Shown: positions 29,875 to 37,098 of the stretch, piece by piece
Layout: every line of letters starts with the position of its first letter
Numbering within the stretch: position 1 is the first letter of the stretch
Source: Eubacterium ramulus ATCC 29099
GTDB taxonomy: Bacteria; Bacillota; Clostridia; Lachnospirales; Lachnospiraceae
Assembly: GCF_000469345.1 (NCBI RefSeq)
Contig: NZ_KI271169.1
Coordinates: 29,517 to 80,366 of the forward strand
Direction of reading: 5' to 3'
Length of the DNA: 50,850 nt
Position numbers and translations under genes: made by a program
The notes under the pieces: model-generated
Told to the model about the DNA's origin: nothing
Database searches by the model: none
The model's input: only the letters and a program-made list of their open reading frames with translations

Positions 29875-30059
29875 TCATCTCAGTCTGAGTTGAGACTCCC
29901 ACTTCTGCAAGTGGTGAGTAATAACAAGTCTTTCTCAGTGGGAGTACAATCTCCGACTGAGATAAACGCTCCGCGAGGATGTGCAGTGATTCTGAGAAGA
30001 ATATGTCAGCTTTTGCTGACCAGAATACGCACCAAGTCTCACGTGCGTTCGACTTGAAC
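29875..30059 (+). repeat. Interspersed repeat, copy A (full length) between ilvB and serC
   Basis: Module 1 (29875-29966) is bounded by TCATCTCAGTC and GACTGAGATAAA. Inside, ACTCCCACTT (29895-29904) can pair with AAGTGGTGAGT (29909-29919) or, alternatively, ACTCCCACT with AGTGGGAGT (29937-29945). Module 2 (29967-30059) folds as GTGC/GTGATTCTG with CAGAATACGCAC, capped by GTCAGC-TTTT-GCTGAC, followed by CAAGTC/GACTTG. From 29895 on it differs from copy B at about five positions in 165. The rest of the 374-base gap, to 30248, holds the hairpins below and the serC ribosome site; I see no gene in it. Confidence 0.92.
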
Positions 30060-30073
30060 TGGTTTAACAGTTC
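30056..30073. repeat. Hairpin at the edge of repeat copy A
   Basis: GAACTG (30056-30061) and CAGTTC (30068-30073) pair around six bases, directly at the module 2 end. The bases after it (TCAGAATCA) resemble a decayed piece of module 2. Confidence 0.4.
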
Positions 30074-30105
30074 AGAATCATTGTGCGTTATAAAAAGTGC
30101 ATTTG

Positions 30106-30141
30106 TCTCAGCCGGAGATGTGTAATTTTCTCTGACTGAGA
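30106..30141. repeat. Small TCTCAG-bounded hairpin before serC
   Basis: TCTCAG (30106-30111) pairs with CTGAGA (30136-30141), with inner GGAGA/TCTCT. It carries the same ends as the repeat's module 1 but a different, shorter core of 24 bases; its left arm matches that at 7335. Confidence 0.5.
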
Positions 30142-30154
30142 TGAAAAGACGCAT

Positions 30155-30197
30155 CCGGGTGGCACTGTACAGGGAGAGTAATCTCTTTGCCACCTGG
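30155..30197 (+). terminator. Hairpin before serC, possible terminator
   Basis: CCGGGTGGCA (30155-30164) pairs with TGCCACCTGG (30188-30197), with an inner GAGA/TCTC. The tail (TATGTGTATAAAA) is not a clean T-run, so termination would be weak. It may separate the ilv and ser transcripts. Confidence 0.45.
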
Positions 30198-30248
30198 TAT
30201 GTGTATAAAAAATCCTGCTGAGGCAGGAAAAATCCAGGAGGTTTTAAA

Positions 30249-31334
30249 ATGAGCAGAGTTTACAATTTCTCAGCTGGACCGGCAGTATTACCGGTAGAAG
30301 TGCTGAAAGAGGCACAGGAGGAGATGCTTGATTACCGTGGATGCGGTATGTCTGTTATGGAAATGAGTCATCGTTCCTCCATGTTTCAGGAAATCATTGA
30401 TGAAGCTGAAGCAGATTTAAGGGATTTATTACATATCCCGGATAACTACAAAGTATTATTTTTGCAGGGTGGTGGCGCATTACAGTTTTCCGCAGTTCCG
30501 ATGAACCTGATGAAAAACGGTGTAGCTGATTATATCGTGACAGGTCAGTGGGCAAAGAAAGCGTATGAAGAAGGAAAGAAATACGGAAAAGCGGTAAAGA
30601 TTGCTTCTTCCGAAGATGAGACATTTACTTATATTCCGGATTGCTCCGATCTTCCGATTGATGATGATGCAGATTATGTATACATTTGCCAGAATAATAC
30701 GATTTATGGAACAGTATATCATGAATTGCCAAATACCAAAGGAAAAATCCTGGTAGCAGATGTATCTTCCTGCTTCCTGTCTGAGCCGATGGACGTAGAA
30801 AAATATGGTGTGATCTGGGGTGGCGTACAGAAAAATATCGGACCTGCCGGTGTACAGATCGTTATCATCCGCGAAGATCTGATCCGCGATGATCTGCCGG
30901 AGTATGTCCCGACTCTGATGAAATACAAAACACAGGCTGACAAGGGTTCCATGTACAATACACCGCCATGCTATGGCATCTACATCTGTGGTAAAGTATT
31001 CAAATGGATCAAAAATCTTGGTGGTCTGGAAGCAATGAAGAAACGCAACGAGGAGAAAGCAGCAATTTTGTATGATTTCCTTGATAACAGTAAACTGTTC
31101 AAAGGTACCGTTCGCAAAGAAGATCGTTCTCTGATGAATGTTCCGTTTGTAACAGGTGACAAAGAACTGGATGCAAAATTTGTTGCAGAAGCAAAAGCGG
31201 CAGGCCTGGAGAACTTAAAAGGACACAGAACGGTTGGTGGTATGCGTGCTTCCATCTACAATGCTATGCCAAAAGAGGGCGTTATTGCATTGGTTGAGTT
31301 TATGAAGAAATTCGAAGCTGAGAACACAAAGTAA
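30249..31334 (+). CDS. serC: Phosphoserine aminotransferase
   Basis: 361 residues, PLP-dependent; forms 3-phosphoserine from 3-phosphohydroxypyruvate and glutamate. Motifs: NFSAGPAVLPVEVLKEAQ at the N-terminus, GGGALQFSAVPMNL near residue 75, and the PLP lysine in GGVQKNIGPAGVQIVI near residue 195. GGAGG lies 7 bases before ATG 30249. serA follows after 97 bases that include another TCTCAG hairpin. SerC and SerA catalyse adjacent steps of serine synthesis. Confidence 0.97.
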   Translation: MSRVYNFSAGPAVLPVEVLKEAQEEMLDYRGCGMSVMEMSHRSSMFQEIIDEAEADLRDLLHIPDNYKVLFLQGGGALQFSAVPMNLMKNGVADYIVTGQWAKKAYEEGKKYGKAVKIASSEDETFTYIPDCSDLPIDDDADYVYICQNNTIYGTVYHELPNTKGKILVADVSSCFLSEPMDVEKYGVIWGGVQKNIGPAGVQIVIIREDLIRDDLPEYVPTLMKYKTQADKGSMYNTPPCYGIYICGKVFKWIKNLGGLEAMKKRNEEKAAILYDFLDNSKLFKGTVRKEDRSLMNVPFVTGDKELDAKFVAEAKAAGLENLKGHRTVGGMRASIYNAMPKEGVIALVEFMKKFEAENTK

Positions 31335-31363
31335 AAAAAGTGTGTAGCCGAAAGGCAATAGCT

Positions 31364-31389
31364 GACTGGGAAGGCGAGATGTCTCAGTC
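31364..31389 (+). repeat. TCTCAG-type mini hairpin between serC and serA
   Basis: GACTGGGA (31364-31371) pairs with TCTCAGTC (31382-31389), one G-U, followed by seven A residues. The right arm equals the repeat end TCTCAGTC. It may be a remnant of the interspersed repeat. Confidence 0.4.
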
Positions 31390-31431
31390 AAAAAAATGAG
31401 TTGAAAAAGTTGAAGAAAAGAGGAAACAAAA

Positions 31432-32595
31432 ATGGTTCAGTTTCATTGTTTAAATCCGATCGCAGCCTGCGGTCTGGAATTATTCCCGGATACTTATGAG
31501 AAAACAGATGATTTCAATGCGGCAGAAGTTGCATTGGTGCGCAGTGCAGCTATGCATGATATGGAACTTCCCAAACCACTGCTGGCCGTAGCCCGTGCAG
31601 GTGCAGGTGTCAACAATATCCCGCTGGATAAATGCGCAGAACAGGGAATTGTCGTATTCAATACACCAGGTGCAAACGCAAACGGTGTAAAAGAGCTGGT
31701 GATTGCCGGTATGCTTCTTGCAAGCCGTGATATCACAGGCGGTATCGACTGGGTAAAAGAGAACAAAGAAGATGCAGGAATTGCAAAAGCTGCCGAGAAA
31801 GCAAAAAAAGCATTTGCAGGAACTGAAATCAAAGGGAAAAAACTTGGTGTCATCGGACTTGGAGCCATCGGTGTGCAGGTTGCCAATGCGGCGGTAGCAC
31901 TGGGCATGGATGTGCTTGGTTATGATCCGTATCTGTCTGTCAATGCAGCATGGAATGTTTCTACAAAAGTAAAACATGTGCTGGCAGTAGAAGATATTTA
32001 TAAAGAGTGTGATTTCATCACGATTCATGTACCACTTCTGGATTCTACAAAAGGAATGATCAGTAAAGAAGCAATCGCAATGATGAAAGCGAATGTAATC
32101 GTTCTAAATTTCGCGCGTGATACGTTAGTAGATGAAGCTGCTATGGTGGAGGCTTTAAAAGCCGGAAAAGTACGTAAATATGTCGTAGATTTCCCGAATC
32201 CGACTACAGCAGGCGTGGAGAATTGCATTGTAATCCCACATCTTGGCGCATCTACTGCAGAATCTGAGGACAACTGTGCAGTAATGGCTGTACAGGAAGT
32301 GATTGATTATATTGAGAATGGAAATATTACACATTCTGTAAATTATCCGGATTGTAACATGGGTGTATGCACAGGTGCTGCGAGAATAGCAATTCTGCAT
32401 AAAAACATCAAGAACATGATTGGTCAGTATTCATCTGTATTAGGTGAAGCAGGTGTCAATATTGCTGACATGACAAACAAGAGCCGCAATGACTATGCTT
32501 ATTCACTTCTGGATCTGGATGCTCCGGCAACTGCAGATGTTGTTGAAAAACTGGCTGCAATTGACGGTGTATTAAAAGTAAGAGTGATCAAATAA
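31432..32595 (+). CDS. serA: D-3-phosphoglycerate dehydrogenase (short form with ACT domain)
   Basis: 387 residues; first step of serine synthesis. The NAD motif is GVIGLGAIGVQVANAA near residue 140; the catalytic Arg is in NFARDTLVDE near 225 and the His in IPHLGAST near 275. Residues 315-387 form an ACT-like regulatory domain (IGQYSSVLGEAGVNIADMTNKS). The N-terminus is shorter than in the E. coli enzyme, as in other Clostridia. A strong hairpin (32611-32647) follows. Confidence 0.95.
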   Translation: MVQFHCLNPIAACGLELFPDTYEKTDDFNAAEVALVRSAAMHDMELPKPLLAVARAGAGVNNIPLDKCAEQGIVVFNTPGANANGVKELVIAGMLLASRDITGGIDWVKENKEDAGIAKAAEKAKKAFAGTEIKGKKLGVIGLGAIGVQVANAAVALGMDVLGYDPYLSVNAAWNVSTKVKHVLAVEDIYKECDFITIHVPLLDSTKGMISKEAIAMMKANVIVLNFARDTLVDEAAMVEALKAGKVRKYVVDFPNPTTAGVENCIVIPHLGASTAESEDNCAVMAVQEVIDYIENGNITHSVNYPDCNMGVCTGAARIAILHKNIKNMIGQYSSVLGEAGVNIADMTNKSRNDYAYSLLDLDAPATADVVEKLAAIDGVLKVRVIK

Positions 32596-32610
32596 AAGGA
32601 TCATTGAGTC

Positions 32611-32647
32611 AGCGTGGGAACAGGGAGTACAGCTCTGTTTCCACGCT
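32611..32647 (+). terminator. Probable terminator after serA
   Basis: AGCGTGG (32611-32617) and CCACGCT (32641-32647) enclose a second helix AACAG/CTGTT with GAG/CTC. The tail ATTGTTATTT is moderately T-rich. The DUF1015 gene starts 27 bases later, so some readthrough is likely. Confidence 0.6.
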
Positions 32648-32674
32648 ATTGTTATTTCAAAGGAGACATTAAAA

Positions 32675-33916
32675 ATGGCAGAGATCAGACCATTTGCATG
32701 TGTGCGCCCATGCAGAGAGAAAGCAGCAAAAATTGCAGCGTTACCATATGATGTATATAATCGCAAAGAAGCAAAAGAGGAAGTATTGCGTGAGCCGGAA
32801 TCTTTTCTGAAAATCGACCGTGCTGAGACACAGTTTGATGATTCTGTGGATATTTATGCACCGGAGGTCTATCAGAAAGCACACGATATGTTATGGGATA
32901 TGATAGCAAAGGGGGATTTTATCAGAGATAAAAAATCTTGTTACTATATCTATGAGCTGACCATGAACGGGCGGACTCAGACTGGTATTACCGCATGCGC
33001 ATCCATTGATGATTATGAGAATAATGTAATCAAAAAGCATGAGAATACCCGTGCAGAGAAGGAACTGGATCGTATTCGTCACGTGGATATCTGTGATGCA
33101 CAGACCGGCCCTATCTTTCTTGCATACCGTGATAATGCAGCAATCACAGCCATTGTAAATAAAATAAAAACACAGGATGTGGAATATGATTTTACTTCTC
33201 CGGATGGCATTCGTCACAGAGTATGGGTAATCGGGGAAGCAGGGGATATTGCAGCAATCCGAAAGGCATTTGCGGATATTGACCAGCTTTATATCGCAGA
33301 TGGTCATCATCGGGCTGCTTCTGCCGTAAAAGTAGGAGAAAAAAGAAGAAATGAGCATCCGGGGTATACCGGGGAAGAAGAATTCAATTTCTTCCTGTCT
33401 GTATTATTCCCGGAGAGTGAATTAAAGATCCTTGATTACAATCGTGTAGTGAAAGACTTAAACGGCATGACAGAGGACGCATTTTTACAGAAAATAAAGG
33501 AGATTTTTGAAGTTTCCGAGTTGATTGCAAAAGACAAGCATCCACAAGAGAAAGGAACATTTTCCATGTATTTGAAGGAGCGGTGGTATACCTGTAAAGT
33601 CCGCCCGGAAGATCAGAGTGAAGATCCGGTGAAGGGGCTGGACGTTTCTTTATTACAGAATCTGATGTTGACACCGGTACTTGGTATTACAGATCCTAAG
33701 ACAGATCCGCGGATTGATTTTGTCGGTGGTATCCGTGGAACAAAAGAGCTGGAAAAACGCTGCCATGAAGATGCAAAAGCGGCATTTGCCATGTATCCGA
33801 CCTCCATTGGGGAATTGTTTGCAGTGGCAGATGCAGGACTTTTGATGCCGCCAAAATCAACCTGGTTTGAACCAAAATTAAGAAGCGGATTATTTATCCA
33901 TCTTCTGAATGAGTAA
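32675..33916 (+). CDS. DUF1015 family protein linked to serine genes
   Basis: 413 residues, full length for the family. Landmarks are the N-terminal IRPFACVRPCREKAAKIAALPYDVYN, KHENTRAEKELDRIRH near residue 125, and the invariant ADGHHRAASA near residue 208, which looks like a catalytic or ligand site. It directly follows serC-serA, an arrangement seen repeatedly for this family, so a role in serine or phosphoserine metabolism is plausible, but this is inference from context. RBS AAAGGAG precedes ATG 32675. Confidence 0.88.
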   Translation: MAEIRPFACVRPCREKAAKIAALPYDVYNRKEAKEEVLREPESFLKIDRAETQFDDSVDIYAPEVYQKAHDMLWDMIAKGDFIRDKKSCYYIYELTMNGRTQTGITACASIDDYENNVIKKHENTRAEKELDRIRHVDICDAQTGPIFLAYRDNAAITAIVNKIKTQDVEYDFTSPDGIRHRVWVIGEAGDIAAIRKAFADIDQLYIADGHHRAASAVKVGEKRRNEHPGYTGEEEFNFFLSVLFPESELKILDYNRVVKDLNGMTEDAFLQKIKEIFEVSELIAKDKHPQEKGTFSMYLKERWYTCKVRPEDQSEDPVKGLDVSLLQNLMLTPVLGITDPKTDPRIDFVGGIRGTKELEKRCHEDAKAAFAMYPTSIGELFAVADAGLLMPPKSTWFEPKLRSGLFIHLLNE

Positions 33917-33942
33917 AATATAGAAAGAACTGGAGCAAATGT

Positions 33943-34842
33943 ATGCTTAGATTTATATTAGCACAGAATCTGACGGATGAAGTAACGGATGTGGTAACGG
34001 ACAATGTGACCTTCTGGTCCTGGGACACGATTGTGAAGTACTTTGAGGATTCCTTTCCGACAGTGCTGGACTTTCTGGTGAAACTGGTCATCGCGATTAT
34101 CGTTCTGTTAGTGGGACGAAAAGTAATTAAACTGGTACGGAAATTTATCCGCAAATTTTTAAATAAAACCAACTGGGATGAAGGGGTCAAACAGTTTCTG
34201 GATAATATGTGTAATGTGGGATTGCATTTTGTACTGATCATGCTGGTACTTGGTAAATTCGGTATAACTGCAAGTTCAGTGATCGCAGTCATTGGTTCTG
34301 TCGGATTGTCTGTCGGCCTGGCGTTGCAGGGAACTCTTTCCAATTTTGCCGGTGGTGTTCTGATCCTGATTTTAAAACCGTTTAAAGTGGGGGATTATAT
34401 CTGTGAGGATACTCACGGAAACGAAGGAACTGTTTCGGAAATTCAGCTATGTTATACAAAGCTGCTTACGGTTGATAACAAAACGGTTGTCCTGCCAAAT
34501 GGCAGTCTGTCCAATTCCAGTCTGACAAACCTGACACAGCAGAATAAACGACGTATCGATATTACCGTCGGCATTTCTTACGATGCGGATATCCGACTTG
34601 CAAAACAAGTGATTTCGGATGTGTTGGAGCAGGAAAAAAACTGTATGACAAACGAAGAACCATATCATGTTTTTGTAGACAGTCTCGGTGACAGCGCTGT
34701 TGTTATCGGGATCCGCGTCTGGGTAAAGACAGAGGATTACTGGGAAACCAGATGGCGTATCACGGAAAACGTAAAATATGCCTTGGATGAACATCAGATT
34801 GAAATTCCATTTCCGCAGGTTTCGGTTTCTGTAAAATCATAA
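33943..34842 (+). CDS. mscS: Small-conductance mechanosensitive channel (MscS family)
   Basis: 299 residues. Three membrane helices in the first 150 residues; the pore helix carries the Gly/Ala pattern SVIAVIGSVGLSVGLALQGTLSN near residues 110-132, then GGVLILILKPFKVGDYI at the start of the beta domain. The C-terminal cytoplasmic domain holds TVDNKTVVLPNGSLSNSSLTN. Such channels release solutes on osmotic downshock. TGGAG (33931-33935) is 7 bases from ATG 33943. The gap to the next gene (219 bases) is AT-rich with inverted repeats. Confidence 0.95.
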   Translation: MLRFILAQNLTDEVTDVVTDNVTFWSWDTIVKYFEDSFPTVLDFLVKLVIAIIVLLVGRKVIKLVRKFIRKFLNKTNWDEGVKQFLDNMCNVGLHFVLIMLVLGKFGITASSVIAVIGSVGLSVGLALQGTLSNFAGGVLILILKPFKVGDYICEDTHGNEGTVSEIQLCYTKLLTVDNKTVVLPNGSLSNSSLTNLTQQNKRRIDITVGISYDADIRLAKQVISDVLEQEKNCMTNEEPYHVFVDSLGDSAVVIGIRVWVKTEDYWETRWRITENVKYALDEHQIEIPFPQVSVSVKS

Positions 34843-34928
34843 AAGAAGCGGTTATTTCAATATAAAATGAATAAACTTCAAGATAAAATGGAAGAAAATT
34901 GTTGTGGAAAATGTGGTTGAAATATGGT

Positions 34929-34984
34929 ATTGTTAATGACAATGTGTTTATCAATGACATGATAAAAACTTTCGTTATTGATAA
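34929..34984. promoter_or_regulatory. Cluster of inverted repeats before the symporter gene
   Basis: ATTGT-N5-ACAAT (34929-34943), TTTATCA-N6-TGATAAA (34947-34966), and the overlapping TTATCAAT (34948-34955) with ATTGATAA (34977-34984). The left arm is shared, so two pairings compete. The position just before a TTGACA box suggests an operator or leader element. Confidence 0.45.
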
Positions 34985-34997
34985 GTGGAGATATCTT

Positions 34998-35027
34998 TTG
35001 ACAAAGTAAAATTGTATAGAGGATATT
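34998..35027 (+). promoter_or_regulatory. Possible promoter of the symporter gene
   Basis: TTGACA (34998-35003) is perfect; the best -10 at 18-bp spacing is GATATT (35022-35027), a weak match. The weak -10 would fit a regulated promoter. Confidence 0.4.
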
Positions 35028-35061
35028 TCAAAAAATACGTATCTGAAAGGGAAAGTGGGAG

Positions 35062-36300
35062 ATGAATAAACAAAAGAAAAAACTGCCATTGGCAATGCAG
35101 ATTTTTATTGCATTGATCCTGGCAATCGTTGTAGGTTTGCTAATGCAAAGTCAGGCAGCCTTTACGGAAAATTATATCAAACCATTTGGTACGATTTTCC
35201 TGAATTTATTGAAATTTATTGTAGTTCCGATTGTATTATTTTCTATTATGTGTGGAATCATATCTATGAAGGATATTAAAAAAGTAGGTACGATTGGATT
35301 AAAAACAGTGCTCTACTACATGTGCACCACAGCATTTGCAATTACGATCGGTTTGATTGGTGGAAATATTTTTCAGCGTTTCTTTCCGGTGATCGCAACC
35401 ACAGATCTGGCTTATGAGATGCCGGAAAAAACATCTGTCATGGATACGATTGTAAATATTTTTCCATCTAACTTTATCAGTCCGATGGTGGAATCTAATA
35501 TGCTGCAGGTTATTGTCATTGCCCTGTTGCTTGGATTTTCCATTATTAAACTTGGTGAGAAAAATATTGGGATTGTTAAAGCATGCAATAACATCAATGA
35601 AATTTTCATGAAATGTATGGAGATGATTCTGAAATTGTCTCCAATCGGTGTATTCTGTCTGCTTTGTCCGGTAGTTGCAAGTAATGGTGCAGCAATCATT
35701 GGTTCTTTGGCTATGGTATTGCTTGCAGCGTACATTTGTTATATCTTACATGCAGTTGTAGTATACTCTGTTGCAGTGAAAACTATGGGAGGCATAAGTC
35801 CGGCAAAATTCTTCAAAGAAATGCTTCCGGCGATCATGTTCGCTTTTTCTAGTGCATCTTCGGTAGGAACACTCCCAATCAACATGGAGTGTGTGGAGAA
35901 ACTTGGTGCAAAAAAAGAAGTATCTTCCTTTGTACTTCCATTGGGAGCTACCATCAATATGGATGGAACTGCAATCTATCAGGGCGTATGTGCAATTTTC
36001 ATTGCATCTTGTTACGGTATTCATCTGACATTACCGCAGATGATGACCATTATTCTGACGGCAACATTGGCATCCATTGGTACCGCAGGCGTTCCGGGTT
36101 CCGGGATGGTCATGTTGGCAATGGTGCTGACTTCCGTAGGACTTCCGGTAGACGGCATTGCACTGGTAGCTGGTGTGGATCGTATTTTTGATATGGGGCG
36201 TACTACTGTCAATATTACCGGAGATGCAAGCTGCTGTATTATTGTTTCCAATCAGGAATCTAAGAAAGAACAGCGCAGAGCAAAAAAAGTACAGCCATAA
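35062..36300 (+). CDS. Dicarboxylate/amino acid:cation symporter (DAACS/SLC1), probably acidic amino acids
   Basis: 412 residues, inner-membrane glutamate-transporter fold. Ion and substrate motifs are present: the serine-rich hairpin FSSASSVGTLP near residue 264, NMDGT near 298 and AGVPGSG near 335. Helix 8 reads DRIFDMGRTTVNITGD near residue 372, keeping the Asp, Arg, Thr, Asn and Asp that bind aspartate in GltPh; the Arg argues for Asp/Glu or dicarboxylates rather than neutral amino acids. The gene stands alone; a repeat begins at the base after its stop codon. Confidence 0.93.
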   Translation: MNKQKKKLPLAMQIFIALILAIVVGLLMQSQAAFTENYIKPFGTIFLNLLKFIVVPIVLFSIMCGIISMKDIKKVGTIGLKTVLYYMCTTAFAITIGLIGGNIFQRFFPVIATTDLAYEMPEKTSVMDTIVNIFPSNFISPMVESNMLQVIVIALLLGFSIIKLGEKNIGIVKACNNINEIFMKCMEMILKLSPIGVFCLLCPVVASNGAAIIGSLAMVLLAAYICYILHAVVVYSVAVKTMGGISPAKFFKEMLPAIMFAFSSASSVGTLPINMECVEKLGAKKEVSSFVLPLGATINMDGTAIYQGVCAIFIASCYGIHLTLPQMMTIILTATLASIGTAGVPGSGMVMLAMVLTSVGLPVDGIALVAGVDRIFDMGRTTVNITGDASCCIIVSNQESKKEQRRAKKVQP

Positions 36301-36484
36301 GTTCAAGTCGAACGCACGTGAGACTTGGTGCGTGATTCTGGTCAGCGAAAGCTGACATATTCTTTTCAGAATCACCGCACATCCTCGCGGAGCGTTTATC
36401 TCAGTTGGAGATTGTACTCCCACTGAGAAAGACTTGTTATTACTCACCACTTGCAGAAGTGGGAGTCTTCTCGACTGAGATAAA
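36301..36484 (-). repeat. Interspersed repeat, copy B (full length, reverse) after the symporter gene
   Basis: Complete copy on the - strand. Module 1 is 36395-36484 with ends TTTATCTCAGTT (+ strand, 36395-36406) and GACTGAGATAAA (36473-36484); module 2 is 36301-36394. It abuts the symporter TAA directly. Against copy A it keeps both alternative helices of module 1 unchanged. The rest of this 381-base gap (36485-36600) is AT-rich without a gene, then comes the cspA promoter. Confidence 0.93.
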
Positions 36485-36600
36485 ACTGAAGAAAACAGGG
36501 TTATTTTGCAGAAATTTAGAAAGAAATATTCAATATTACAGAAAAAGAGCATATGATTCGTTTATTGTGAATAAATAAATAACAGATTTTTCGTATTTTC

Positions 36601-36629
36601 TTGACAAAAATATTGAAGTGTGATACGTT
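36601..36629 (+). promoter_or_regulatory. Promoter of the cold-shock gene
   Basis: TTGACA (36601-36606), 17-bp spacer, TACGTT (36624-36629), giving a 5' leader of about 45 bases. Confidence 0.65.
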
Positions 36630-36681
36630 TAAGTTGTCAATTTTGCACAGATTGTGCGCATGTTTTAGGAGGAAGTATTTT

Positions 36682-36885
36682 ATGCAACAGGGAACTGTAA
36701 AATGGTTTAATGCAAAAAAGGGTTATGGATTTATTTCAGATGCAGAAGGAAATGATATTTTCGTTCATTTCTCCGCACTGAACATGGATGGATTCAAAGA
36801 GCTGAAAGATGGGGAAGCTGTTGAATTTGAAGTGATCGAAGGTGATAAAGGGCCACAGGCTGCAAACGTTACACGCCTTGGTTAA
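36682..36885 (+). CDS. Cold-shock protein (CspA family)
   Basis: 67 residues; single-stranded nucleic acid-binding OB fold acting as RNA chaperone. RNP1 is KGYGFIS (residues 15-21) and RNP2 is DIFVHF (about 28-33); both are intact. ATG 36682 follows AGGAGGA by 8 bases. It is monocistronic, with its own promoter and terminator. The leader is short compared with cold-inducible E. coli cspA, so it may be expressed at normal temperature (inference). Confidence 0.96.
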   Translation: MQQGTVKWFNAKKGYGFISDAEGNDIFVHFSALNMDGFKELKDGEAVEFEVIEGDKGPQAANVTRLG

Positions 36886-36915
36886 TTTATTTAGATAAAT
36901 GAATATGACCCCAAG

Positions 36916-36942
36916 GGGCTGTCCATTAGGACAGCCCTTTTT
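36916..36942 (+). terminator. Terminator of the cold-shock gene
   Basis: GGGCTGTCC (36916-36924), loop ATTA, GGACAGCCC (36929-36937), then TTTTT. A textbook intrinsic terminator. Confidence 0.95.
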
Positions 36943-36950
36943 GAATGAGA

Positions 36951-36992
36951 AGACAGCAGACAAAATGTGATATGTCTGCTGTCTCTTTACTT
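36951..36992 (+). terminator. Second strong hairpin before the M16C peptidase gene
   Basis: AGACAGCAGACA (36951-36962) pairs perfectly with TGTCTGCTGTCT (36973-36984); the tail CTTTACTTTT is moderately T-rich. It lies nine bases after the previous terminator, so the two may act in tandem, or this one may be in the leader of the next gene. Confidence 0.55.
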
Positions 36993-37098
36993 TTGGAGGA
37001 AAGTGTGTAAGAATAAGAGATACTGGAAAAACTACAGCAAAGTATATTATAGAAAAGACAGTCTGTCAGAAGACAGAAGAAAATGGAGGAAACGATAT

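Noticed and set aside
29834-30193. 119-codon open frame on the - strand across repeat copy A, containing FKSNARETWC
   Set aside because: It is built from repeat sequence and the ilvB 3' end; the same peptide appears from copy B at 36173-36355 in a different gene context. This is an artefact of the repeat, not a gene.
36304-36314. CAAGTCGAACG in the repeat, identical to a segment near the 5' end of 16S rRNA
   Set aside because: Only 11 bases match and the flanks do not; there is no rRNA gene or fragment here.
36031-36552. 173-codon - strand frame over the symporter end and repeat copy B
   Set aside because: Antisense to a clear membrane transporter and extended only because the repeat lacks stops in that frame; no ribosome site or family resemblance.
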